Shown here: positions 34,152-41,836 of the stretch, one piece after another | Position numbering within the stretch: position 1 is the first letter of the stretch | Layout: every line of letters starts with the position of its first letter | Assembly (NCBI GenBank): GCA_029975475.1 | Contig: JARKPB010000008.1 | Location: 62,001-126,000 of the forward strand | Direction of reading: 5' to 3' | Source of the DNA: Anaerolineaceae bacterium | Lineage (GTDB): Bacteria > Chloroflexota > Anaerolineae > Anaerolineales > Anaerolineaceae | DNA length: 64,000 nt | Made by a program: the position numbers and the translations under genes | Notes under the pieces: generated by a model | Databases searched by the model: none | What the model was told of the DNA's origin: nothing | The model's input: the letters and a program-made list of their open reading frames with translations, nothing else

Positions 34152-35810
34152 ATGATCCTTGAAGGCTACGATTATGCCTGGCTGGTGGTGCTGTTTATCG
34201 GGATATTCTTCGCGTTTCGCCTGGGGGTCGGGATTTGGGCCGGCCGCAAAGTTCAGGATAACACCGATTACGTGGTCGCGGGGCGGCGGCTGCCGATTTA
34301 TATGGCGGCGGCCTCGATTATGGCGACCTGGTTTGCCGCGGAGACCTTGATGGGGGCTTCAGAAACAGCTTACGACTACGGCTTCCAGGGGGTGGTTTTT
34401 GATCCCTTTGGCGCCGCGATGTGCCTGTTTCTTTCGGGCCTGTTTTTCGTCCGTCTGATGCGCCGGGCCAAATATCTGACGATCGTGGATTTCTTCGAAC
34501 GCCGCTATAACAAAACCATGATCATCCTTTCCACGTTTGCGCAGATTATGACCTATTTCTCGTGGACGGCTGCCCAGATAGTCGCCGGAGGCGCGATCGT
34601 TCAAGCCCTGTTCGGCATCGCGCCGCAATACGGAATGATCATCATCATCACGATTGTGGCGCTATACACGATGATGGGCGGGATGCTGGCGGACACGCTG
34701 CTGGATTTCTTCCAGATGTTTTTCACCGCCGGCGGCGTAACGCTGGTGTTTTTATTTTTACTGCAGGCGGTGGGCGGCTTTGCCGGTTTATTCACCGATG
34801 CGGGCTCGATCTACGTCTCAGAGCCTTTTAATTTGCTGCCGATTTCCGGGGAAGGCTTTTTGGGTTACACCGGCGCCACGGCCTGGATGTACTGGATCGC
34901 CGCCTGGATGGCCATCGGCCTGGGCTCTGTAGCCACCCAGGATTTGATGCAGCGTTCGATGGCAGCCCGCAACCAGGCCACTTCGGTTTACGGCTCGTAT
35001 TTCGCCGGGGGGCTGTACCTGTTCTTTGGGATCATGTCGCCGCTGATTGGTATCATGGTTTACAAGCTCTCGCCAGGGATGGAGGATACCAGTTATCTGC
35101 TGGTGTCGGCTGCCATGACTCACATGCCGGCTATTTTGACGGCAATCTTCATCGCGGCGCTGTCTTCAGCGTTGATGAGCACTTCGGACAGCTCGCTCCT
35201 GGCCGGGGCTTCAGCCGTCACGGAAAATCTCATCCCGGTGATCACGGGAAAAAAACTGGAGGGCAGGCAGGCGCTGTGGGCCACGCGGATCATGGTGCTG
35301 GTTAACGCGCTGGTGGCGCTCGCGATCGCGCTGTGGGCGCAAACAATATATGAACTGTCTGTTGTCGCCTGGTCTCTCCTGCTGGTCGGGTTGTTTACGC
35401 CGTTCGCCTTCGGGATGTACTGGAAGAAAGCCAACGGTCCCGGGGCGGTAGCGGCTTTTCTGGGCGGTTTCGCGGTCTGGATCGGCGCGACCATCTTTTT
35501 CTTCAATCAGGGCCTGGGCGGTCAGTCAACCGCGCTGGTTTGCGAATACACAGCGGAAATGGGCGCCTTTAGCGAGGGCTGGTGGTGCGCCTTCTGGGAT
35601 GCCATTTATATCGCCTCCTTTGTCGCTTTTCTCGCTGCCATGCTGTTAATGGTGGCGGTTTCTCTGGCGACCCAGAAAACTCACCCACCGCGTAAACTGG
35701 TGGATTACTACGGCGAACCCCTCGAGCCGAGTCTGCGCCTGAACCTCGGCTTGCTGCCGATCAAGGACGCATTCCGTAAGATCAGCCCGGAGGAAAAAGA
35801 AACCACCTGA
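34152..35810 (+). CDS. sodium:solute symporter (SSS family), likely for polyamine or amino compound
   Basis: A 552-residue, 13-helix SSS-family protein. DYVVAGRRLPIYMAAASIMATWFAAETLMGASE near 37-70 is the typical first-core block with the discontinuous helix. MGGMLADTLLDFFQMFF (about 175-190) and SALMSTSDSSLLAGASAVTEN (about 340-360) contain the Na+ site Ser/Thr pattern. The C-terminal tail is charged. AAGGAGGG precedes the ATG. Its place right after the putrescine aminotransferase suggests putrescine or a related amine as substrate; this is context only. Confidence 0.85.
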   Translation: MILEGYDYAWLVVLFIGIFFAFRLGVGIWAGRKVQDNTDYVVAGRRLPIYMAAASIMATWFAAETLMGASETAYDYGFQGVVFDPFGAAMCLFLSGLFFVRLMRRAKYLTIVDFFERRYNKTMIILSTFAQIMTYFSWTAAQIVAGGAIVQALFGIAPQYGMIIIITIVALYTMMGGMLADTLLDFFQMFFTAGGVTLVFLFLLQAVGGFAGLFTDAGSIYVSEPFNLLPISGEGFLGYTGATAWMYWIAAWMAIGLGSVATQDLMQRSMAARNQATSVYGSYFAGGLYLFFGIMSPLIGIMVYKLSPGMEDTSYLLVSAAMTHMPAILTAIFIAALSSALMSTSDSSLLAGASAVTENLIPVITGKKLEGRQALWATRIMVLVNALVALAIALWAQTIYELSVVAWSLLLVGLFTPFAFGMYWKKANGPGAVAAFLGGFAVWIGATIFFFNQGLGGQSTALVCEYTAEMGAFSEGWWCAFWDAIYIASFVAFLAAMLLMVAVSLATQKTHPPRKLVDYYGEPLEPSLRLNLGLLPIKDAFRKISPEEKETT

Positions 35811-36335
35811 CAAGGTACATGTTCCAGTCAAGCGCGGGGCGGGATAACCCGCGCCTGACTCGATCAAGACAGTTTTCGTGAATTTCCCTGAAAAAAAACC
35901 TCCTGGTTTTGGGACGGAATCCTGTTCCTCCTCATCAGCCGGGAGGTGACCGGCAGCGGTCCGATAGGGCTGGCAAGGGCACGCCAAACCGGCCGGCTGA
36001 ACCCAACTCAGCAGCCGATCCATTCTGAAGCGGCCGAACGGTCTTGATTAAACCCGGGTCACTATCCTCGCTGGCTGCGCAAGCCTGTGGGGCTGAATCT
36101 TTCCTTTTGCGCTGCTCGTCTGAACGGGTCTTACGCCTTCTGGATGGAAAGCCTGGCTTACCCGGTCTCGGCAGCCGCTGTTCGGGCGCGCTGGAAATTC
36201 AATCCTCACTGGGCCGCCGTGGATAACGCGGGGTTTACCCTGCTGCCAATTTTCTGATTTCTTTCCACCGGAGGCGGGCTGGAGGGGTTGACGCGCCTGG
36301 TTCCCCTGATGCCGGGGTATCTGGCGGTTCATCCG

Positions 36336-36366
36336 GTCTGGACGGCACGTCCGTCGCCGTCCAGAC
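36336..36366. terminator. perfect 11-bp hairpin, possible terminator
   Basis: gtctggacggc (36336-36346) pairs fully with gccgtccagac (36356-36366) over a 9-base loop. There is no T tract on either side. It could end transcription from the patA-symporter side or belong to the decayed remnant. Confidence 0.45.
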
Positions 36367-36378
36367 GCTGACCAGGCG

Positions 36379-36412
36379 AAAAGAACCGCCCGGTTTGGCT
36401 GCCAGGCGGTTC
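36379..36412 (-). terminator. intrinsic terminator of the alpha/beta hydrolase gene
   Basis: An 8-bp stem (gaaccgcc at 36383-36390, ggcggttc at 36405-36412) is followed on the minus strand by TTTTCGCC, directly after the hydrolase stop. Confidence 0.7.
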
Positions 36413-36419
36413 AGTTTGA

Positions 36420-37742
36420 TTAAGGCTGATCGGTTTGCGGGAGCACCGTTTCAATCATGATTCGATGGTAGAGGTCTGGTTCCTCCCAGATCATGCCGTG
36501 ACCTGAATCCTCAAAGTAATACAACGTTTTGAGCGGGGCTTGCAGACGGTCAAAATAATCCTGCGGGATTTCAGAGGGGTTGTTCATGTCGTGACGGCCG
36601 AGCAGCATGTAGAAAGGCACTTCCAGGCGGACAGCATCCCTGCGGAAGTCCAGGTCTTGAAGCTGAGGGTATACCACGTTGAAAGTGTTCATCATGCCCA
36701 GCAAATAATAAATTCGGTCGAGCCAGCCGTATTCTGGCTGCTTTAGCATGAGCAGAAGCGCGTCTCCATTTTGCAGATAGTCCTGACTTTTGATATTGGG
36801 CACTTCAAAAGCCTGGTATTCGCGTCCAAACAGGGTGGCGTAAGGGACGATGGCATTCCTGCCGGTGTAGGGTGGGGGTCCCTGTTTTTTAAGGGTTTGT
36901 ACGAATGCCTGGTCGCCGGTTTTAATCGAATGGTCCAGCATCAAATTGTAGATCATCTGGTCGGTTTCGCGCACGTTTACCATCTGTGCGCTGCCAACAT
37001 AAGCGTAATAAAGATCAGGCCGCGCCTGAACCGCCCGGATCCCGGGTATGGTGCCCCAAGAGTGTCCGACCAGATAAATCTTTTCCTGATTGAAGCGGGC
37101 GCGCAGCAGTTCGGTAAGTTCAATCAGGTCGCGGGTGTACTGATCGAGGGTCAGTTTGCTTTTGGGATAATAGGACGGGTAAGATTTGCCGCACCCGCGC
37201 TGTTCCCAGATGACGACCACGAAATGTTTTTCCAGTTCCTGGTTAAAACGCAGCACGCGCCCGGCTTCACTGGCGCCAGGCCCCCCAGAAAGGAAGAGCA
37301 GCACGGGTTTATTGACATCCTGACCGCGAATAATCAACCATTGATTCACACCCCCAAGGCGCACCTGTTCCAGGGAGGCGATGCTGTTTGGCAGCGGTCC
37401 GCCGTCTGGTCCGGTGATCGCCGGCGTGTGCGCCTGCAGTTGTGAAATGCCCACAAAGGCGGTCAAAATCAAGACGATTGTCAGTAGAAAAATCATTTGT
37501 CCTCGCAGGTGATGGGGAGCAGGTTTCGCTTTTGTTGAAACCAATCTCACGAAAATTGTGATCAAAAGGATGAGCAGAGCGCCAAACGTCAGCAGCGTGA
37601 GGCTGAGAAAGAGAACGCCTTCAACCAGGATCAGGGTCATGGTTGGATATTCCGGCCGCAGCAGGTAAAAATACACCAGAAACGCCAGGGCGGCGCTAAC
37701 CGGTAGAATCAGGAATTTGAGAAAGCGAGCAAACTTGTTCAT
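36420..37742 (-). CDS. membrane-anchored alpha/beta hydrolase, proline-iminopeptidase-like (S33)
   Basis: A 440-residue protein with three N-terminal transmembrane helices (about 9-28, 36-66 and 83-103), then an alpha/beta hydrolase domain. The oxyanion loop reads LSGGPGASE (HGGPG-type), the nucleophile elbow is GHSWGT near residue 219, the acid lies near GRHDMNNPSE, and the catalytic His is in EDSGHGMIWEEP. This is the prolyl iminopeptidase/S33 type; with the membrane domain it would sit at the outer face. The start overlaps the stop of the small gene upstream by 4 bases. Its actual substrate (peptide, lactone or ester) is open. Confidence 0.83.
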   Translation of the reverse strand: MNKFARFLKFLILPVSAALAFLVYFYLLRPEYPTMTLILVEGVLFLSLTLLTFGALLILLITIFVRLVSTKAKPAPHHLRGQMIFLLTIVLILTAFVGISQLQAHTPAITGPDGGPLPNSIASLEQVRLGGVNQWLIIRGQDVNKPVLLFLSGGPGASEAGRVLRFNQELEKHFVVVIWEQRGCGKSYPSYYPKSKLTLDQYTRDLIELTELLRARFNQEKIYLVGHSWGTIPGIRAVQARPDLYYAYVGSAQMVNVRETDQMIYNLMLDHSIKTGDQAFVQTLKKQGPPPYTGRNAIVPYATLFGREYQAFEVPNIKSQDYLQNGDALLLMLKQPEYGWLDRIYYLLGMMNTFNVVYPQLQDLDFRRDAVRLEVPFYMLLGRHDMNNPSEIPQDYFDRLQAPLKTLYYFEDSGHGMIWEEPDLYHRIMIETVLPQTDQP

Positions 37743-37978
37743 GGCAGGTCCTTTATTCGGGGGTTTTCGTTTTGGCGAACTTCGAGCAGATCCATTCCGA
37801 GATCGCGAATGCGGTTGAGGATGCCAAACAGCGCGGACTGGTCAAACGATCCGACGATCAGGGTCTGGTCATCATCCAGCACGTCGATTTGAATCCCATC
37901 ATAGGATGTCAGCCAGCGGGGATCCAGCTGGCCGCGCAGGCGGATCCTATAGGCGATCACACAGTCTCCGGGGGTCAT
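37739..37978 (-). CDS. small conserved protein of unknown function
   Basis: A 79-residue protein of a small family I have seen in Chloroflexota and Actinobacteria: YRIRLRGQLDPRWLTSYDGI, then a TLIVGSFDQSALFGILNRIRDLGMDLLEV core. The core looks like a small alpha/beta fold that may dimerise. No catalytic motif is seen. GGAGGT lies just before the ATG. It overlaps the downstream hydrolase gene by 4 bases (ATGA), so the two are co-translated, yet a functional link is unknown. Confidence 0.65.
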   Translation of the reverse strand: MTPGDCVIAYRIRLRGQLDPRWLTSYDGIQIDVLDDDQTLIVGSFDQSALFGILNRIRDLGMDLLEVRQNENPRIKDLP

Positions 37979-38076
37979 AGCACCTCCATCTTGGTTTGAT
38001 GACCCCAGTTTAAACCGGGTGAAAGCGCCTGTCGCCTATCCCCGGATAGGCTGGCGGATAGGTTTTACTAAAAAAC

Positions 38077-38101
38077 GCCGGTCAAACCGGCTGATCCGTT
38101 A
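38077..38101 (-). terminator. intrinsic terminator of the MalT-like gene
   Basis: Stem gccggt (38087-38092) / accggc (38096-38101). On the minus strand it is followed by a run of T (GTTTTTTAG). It lies 16 bases past the LuxR-type gene's stop. Confidence 0.75.
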
Positions 38102-38116
38102 GATTTCTGGAAACAA

Positions 38117-40753
38117 TCAGGACAGGTTCATTTCGCGGGCGCGGGCGATCGCCTGCGGGCGGTTAGAGACCCCCAGCTTTTGCAAAATATTGTGGACATG
38201 CCATTTTGCCGTGCCGACGCTGATGAACAATTCTGAGGCGATTTCCCGGTTGGATTTTCCAGCGGTGATCAGCCGCAGGACGCGCAATTCCTGTTCGGAG
38301 AGCGGATCCGGGAGAAGCTGCGCAGGTGTGAGCGCGGCGCTTTCAACCGGAGCAGCGGCTTGAAGAATTTCATCTACTAACTGCGGGGCTTCGTTTCGCA
38401 CCGCGGGGAGGAGCTCGATCAGGTCCTGGCCCTCATCTAGATAGAGGCGGATCCATTTTTCCGCAGCGGCCAGGCGAAGCGAGCGGCCCAGCCAGGAGCG
38501 AGCGGCGGGCAGGTCGCGCTCTGCCTGCGCGCAGCGCGCCAGGAGCAGACAGGCTTCGATTTGAGTTTTTAACCTGCCGGTTCGTTCGGCTTGCTCAAGG
38601 TGGGGCTGCACCAGCCGGGAAACCGGCGCCAGGTTCCTTTGGGCGATGAGGATGCGGGCCAGGGTAAAATCGATGAGCTCTGATCCAAGCCCCTCTCTGG
38701 AGTCCAGGATCTGATCTGCCCATTGACTGGCCGCCGCCAGACTGCCAGTGGCAAGGGAATAACGGGCGAGGTGGGCAGCGCCAATTTGCTGAATCCGCTG
38801 GAAATCAAAATTCTGGGTGCTGGTGAAGATGGCCTGGATCAATTTGTCGGCGGTCTCGCGATCTCCGAGCGCGAGGAGCAAACGAACCAGATGGGAATAT
38901 CCGGTCAAAACCACATCCTCAAGCCCGCCGCGCCTGGAAAGGGCGATGCCTTCCTCAAGCAGGGCGCGGGCTTGAGGGAGCAGGTTGTGTTCAAGCGCGA
39001 TCCAGCCCATCAGGATTTTTACCAGACCCAGCGGCGGGATGGGTTTTCCGCTTGCCAGATCCATGGCGGTTTTACAGGTCTCTTCCGCGGCGGTTAATTT
39101 CCCGGCGCTGATCATGACTTCGGCGGCGCCGCAGCGGGCGTGGATGGCCAGGAAGAGGACGCCGGCAAGCTGCGCCTGGCGGCTGGATTCGAGGTAATGG
39201 TCAATCGCCGGCTGGATTTCGCCTTCTAACTGGTAGGCGAGGCCCAGAGAATAATGGCCGCGCGCGATCGCGATGCGGTTCGATTCCGGGACGGCCGGAA
39301 GCGCGCTGAGGGTCTGCTTCACAGCGGCGGCTGTGTCTCCCTGTAAGGCGGCCAACGAACCGCGGTACAGCCGGCCAAGCGCCAGCAGCTCGTTCTTCTC
39401 CTGGCTTTGCGGCCATTGCGCCAGCGCCGCTTCGCTGAGCGCAATGAATTGTTCCGCGTCCTTTACTCTCCCGGCGATATACATTAACCGCGAAGCGTTA
39501 ATACACAACCGCGGCCGGTCGCGATAGGCTTCCGGCGCCAGGCAGCCCAGCCAGGAAAGCATTTCCTGAAGATCACCGCCGGACCAGGTCTCGTTTTGAC
39601 GCAAAGCTTCATCGATGATTTGCGCAGAGGTGTCCAGATCTTTACTGGCCAGGGCGTACTTTACCGCTTCAGGATATAAACCGCAGGAGGCAAACCAGTC
39701 AGCGGCAGCGCGGTACAGCCGGGCCTGCTCTTCGCGATGAAGCAGCGAATGCAAATATTCCGAAAAGAGATGGTGATAGCGGTACCAGCGGCGCTCTGAA
39801 TCGAGCGGAACCAGGAAAAGGTTGGCGCGCTCCAGACGGTCTAAAATTGCGCCAGCCTCCGGGTTACCGGTCAGGGCAACACAGGTTTCAGCGCAGAAAC
39901 GATCCAGCAGGCAGGTGCGGGTGAGAAACTCACGTTCGGGGGTGCTCAACCTGCCGAGCACTTCATCGCCAAGATAGTCCAGGATGTAGCGGTGGCTGCC
40001 GCGGAAGGTCTGGATGAACCCTTCAGGATCAGACTGGCGCTGCATTGCCAGCCCGGCCAGCTGCAGCCCGACTGCCCAGCCTTCGGTCCGTTGATCAAGA
40101 ATTAGAGCGGTATCCCGCGATAGATCCAGATTCATCACCTGCTCGAAGAAAATGACGGACTCATCCGTGCTGAAGCGCAGGTCCCTGGCGCGCAATTCGG
40201 TTAGCTGGTTCCGTGCCCGCAGGCGCGATAACGGCAGGGGCGGGTCCTGGCGGGTGGCGATAACCAGGTGAACGTGCGCGGGCAGGTGCTCCAGTGAATG
40301 CTCCACCGCGTTATGGATTGTGCTGTCATGGATAAGATGATAATCATCCAGGACGATCATCAGCGGCTGACCCAGGGCGTGCAGATCATTGAGAAATTCA
40401 TCCAGTAAGAGGGATAGATTGGGGTTGTTGGATTCGGCCAGAATTTGGGCTGTGTCGTTTGCCAGATCCGGCAGCGCTTTCCGGACCGCAGCGGTCAGGT
40501 AGCTGAGGAAGCGGGCCAGGTCATTATCGCTTTCCTCAAGTGAATACCAGGCGGATGCGCGCTCTGGGGTTAATCCATTTAACCAGCTGGAAATTAAGGT
40601 GGTCTTTCCGTAACCAGCCGGCGCGGAAATCAGCGATAATTTGCGCTGTTGTTCCAGCCCCCAGGTTAGCTGATGAAGAAGCGCGGAACGGGTAATTTCA
40701 ACGCCGCGGCGCGGCGGAAGAGTAATTTTTGTTTCGAGCAGAGGACCTGGCAT
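38117..40753 (-). CDS. MalT-like LuxR-family regulator (STAND ATPase)
   Basis: An 878-residue regulator. It has an N-terminal P-loop ATPase (SAPAGYGKTTLISSWL near 43-58; Walker B region LMIVLDDYHLI near 132-142), a winged and helical arm, and a long TPR-like region (about 350-800). The C-terminal LuxR helix-turn-helix is LSEQELRVLRLITAGKSNRE, continuing IASELFISVGTAKWHVHNIL. These proteins bind an inducer and ATP, multimerise and activate promoters. The target is not clear; neighbours on either side are unrelated metabolic genes. The ribosome site is weak. Confidence 0.9.
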   Translation of the reverse strand: MPGPLLETKITLPPRRGVEITRSALLHQLTWGLEQQRKLSLISAPAGYGKTTLISSWLNGLTPERASAWYSLEESDNDLARFLSYLTAAVRKALPDLANDTAQILAESNNPNLSLLLDEFLNDLHALGQPLMIVLDDYHLIHDSTIHNAVEHSLEHLPAHVHLVIATRQDPPLPLSRLRARNQLTELRARDLRFSTDESVIFFEQVMNLDLSRDTALILDQRTEGWAVGLQLAGLAMQRQSDPEGFIQTFRGSHRYILDYLGDEVLGRLSTPEREFLTRTCLLDRFCAETCVALTGNPEAGAILDRLERANLFLVPLDSERRWYRYHHLFSEYLHSLLHREEQARLYRAAADWFASCGLYPEAVKYALASKDLDTSAQIIDEALRQNETWSGGDLQEMLSWLGCLAPEAYRDRPRLCINASRLMYIAGRVKDAEQFIALSEAALAQWPQSQEKNELLALGRLYRGSLAALQGDTAAAVKQTLSALPAVPESNRIAIARGHYSLGLAYQLEGEIQPAIDHYLESSRQAQLAGVLFLAIHARCGAAEVMISAGKLTAAEETCKTAMDLASGKPIPPLGLVKILMGWIALEHNLLPQARALLEEGIALSRRGGLEDVVLTGYSHLVRLLLALGDRETADKLIQAIFTSTQNFDFQRIQQIGAAHLARYSLATGSLAAASQWADQILDSREGLGSELIDFTLARILIAQRNLAPVSRLVQPHLEQAERTGRLKTQIEACLLLARCAQAERDLPAARSWLGRSLRLAAAEKWIRLYLDEGQDLIELLPAVRNEAPQLVDEILQAAAPVESAALTPAQLLPDPLSEQELRVLRLITAGKSNREIASELFISVGTAKWHVHNILQKLGVSNRPQAIARAREMNLS

Positions 40754-40839
40754 TTAAAAATTATAAGGCATGCGGGTGCGCAAAAAAAGAAGTTCAACGG
40801 CTATAATTTGACTATCATCACGTTCCGGCGGAGGACCAA

Positions 40840-41298
40840 ATGCCCCATCGTTTTCATACGACCAGTACCAACCTGCTGGCTGAGGATTCAGCCAGCCCGG
40901 AATTAAAAGATCTGACCCTAACGGACCGCAGTCTGAAAGCCCTGCTGCTGGATTTTAACCTGGCAGTGGAAGCCAGTTTCATTGCCGGCGGGATGGAGGC
41001 GATGAATGCCTGGTGCACACCCGCTGGTGTAGAACGGATGAAAGCCAAATACGCCGGCTGGCGGCAGCAGCAGGTGGCCGCCCTCAAATTGGTTCGCTGC
41101 GATTTTCTTTCCTTTGATTTGAGCCCGGACGAGCAGCGCGCGCAGGTATTTACCTATGAAAAATGGTGCTTTGTCTATGAAGACGGACGCGAGGTGCCGA
41201 CCTCCGGATCGGTCGACGGCTATGATATTCACCTGACCGCTGACGGCTGGCGGGTGGATTCAGTCACCTTTTACGCGCCAAATGCCGAGCCAAAATGA
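40840..41298 (+). CDS. protein of unknown function, possible NTF2-like fold
   Basis: A 152-residue soluble protein. The first half is helical (LTDRSLKALLLDFNLAVEAS, FIAGGMEAMNAWCTPAGVER). The second half is a beta-rich run (ALKLVRCDFLSFDLSPDEQR, then YEKWCFVYEDGREV and GWRVDSVTFYAP). A helical start followed by a curved sheet ending in WRVDSV resembles NTF2-like/ARC6-IMS domains; this is a fold guess only. GGCGGAGG precedes the ATG and a TATAAT box lies about 40 bases upstream. It overlaps the dUTPase gene by 4 bases. Confidence 0.55.
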   Translation: MPHRFHTTSTNLLAEDSASPELKDLTLTDRSLKALLLDFNLAVEASFIAGGMEAMNAWCTPAGVERMKAKYAGWRQQQVAALKLVRCDFLSFDLSPDEQRAQVFTYEKWCFVYEDGREVPTSGSVDGYDIHLTADGWRVDSVTFYAPNAEPK

Positions 41299-41723
41299 AC
41301 CCTATATACACGATCCGTGCTGCGCTGATCCACCCTCAGGCCAGACCGCCTTCCCGCAAGCATCCGGAGGACGCCGGGCTGGATATTTTTGCCTGTGAAA
41401 CCGTCCGCCTTGCTCCGCAGGGGATGGCGGTCGTCCCGACGGGAGTGAAAATAGAAATCCCGGCCGGCTATATGATCAAACTATGGGCAAAAAGCCGCAG
41501 CGGTTTTCTGGTGGGAGCCGGGGTGGTGGATTCGGGGTACCAGGGGGAAATCAAGGTGCGCGTTTTTAACCCGACCGCCGAAGAGATCCTGATTGAGGCT
41601 GGCGAAGCCGTGGCCCAGGCGGTGATCTTACACTGCGAAACACCGCAGGTTGAAGTAGTCAGTGAAGCGGAATTATTTGAGCACCAGTCTGCGCGCGGGG
41701 AGAGCGGAGGCATCCATCTGTAA
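41295..41723 (+). CDS. dut: dUTP diphosphatase
   Basis: Trimeric dUTPase of 142 residues: hydrolyses dUTP to dUMP and pyrophosphate, keeping uracil out of DNA. The five motifs are visible: DAGLDIFA (I), AKSRSGF (II), GVVDSGYQGEIKV with the catalytic Asp (III), GEAVAQAVI (IV), and a short glycine-rich RGESGG end (V, reduced from the usual GSTG form). Its start overlaps the preceding gene by 4 bases. Together with dCMP deaminase at the left end it supplies dUMP. Confidence 0.92.
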   Translation: MNPIYTIRAALIHPQARPPSRKHPEDAGLDIFACETVRLAPQGMAVVPTGVKIEIPAGYMIKLWAKSRSGFLVGAGVVDSGYQGEIKVRVFNPTAEEILIEAGEAVAQAVILHCETPQVEVVSEAELFEHQSARGESGGIHL

Positions 41724-41836
41724 CAAAAGACAGGTTACGCATTTCCCGCTAAACAGCGCAGTTTGGCTATTCCATCTTGAGCCTGGTTTCTTATAATTTA
41801 ACCCGTACATACCGGAATTGACCGAAGGAGTCGAGC

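Larger units (their letters stand above)
35811..36419. other. 609-bp gap with possible decayed coding remnant
   Basis: No intact gene is supported here. A plus-strand frame from about 36076 to 36257 reads like real protein (LNGSYAFWMESLAYPVSAAA, VRARWKFNPHWAAVDNAGFT) and then stops at TGA; the sequence just before and after does not continue it. This looks like the debris of a lost gene. The gap also holds two hairpins, at 36336-36366 and 36379-36412, listed separately. Confidence 0.4.
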
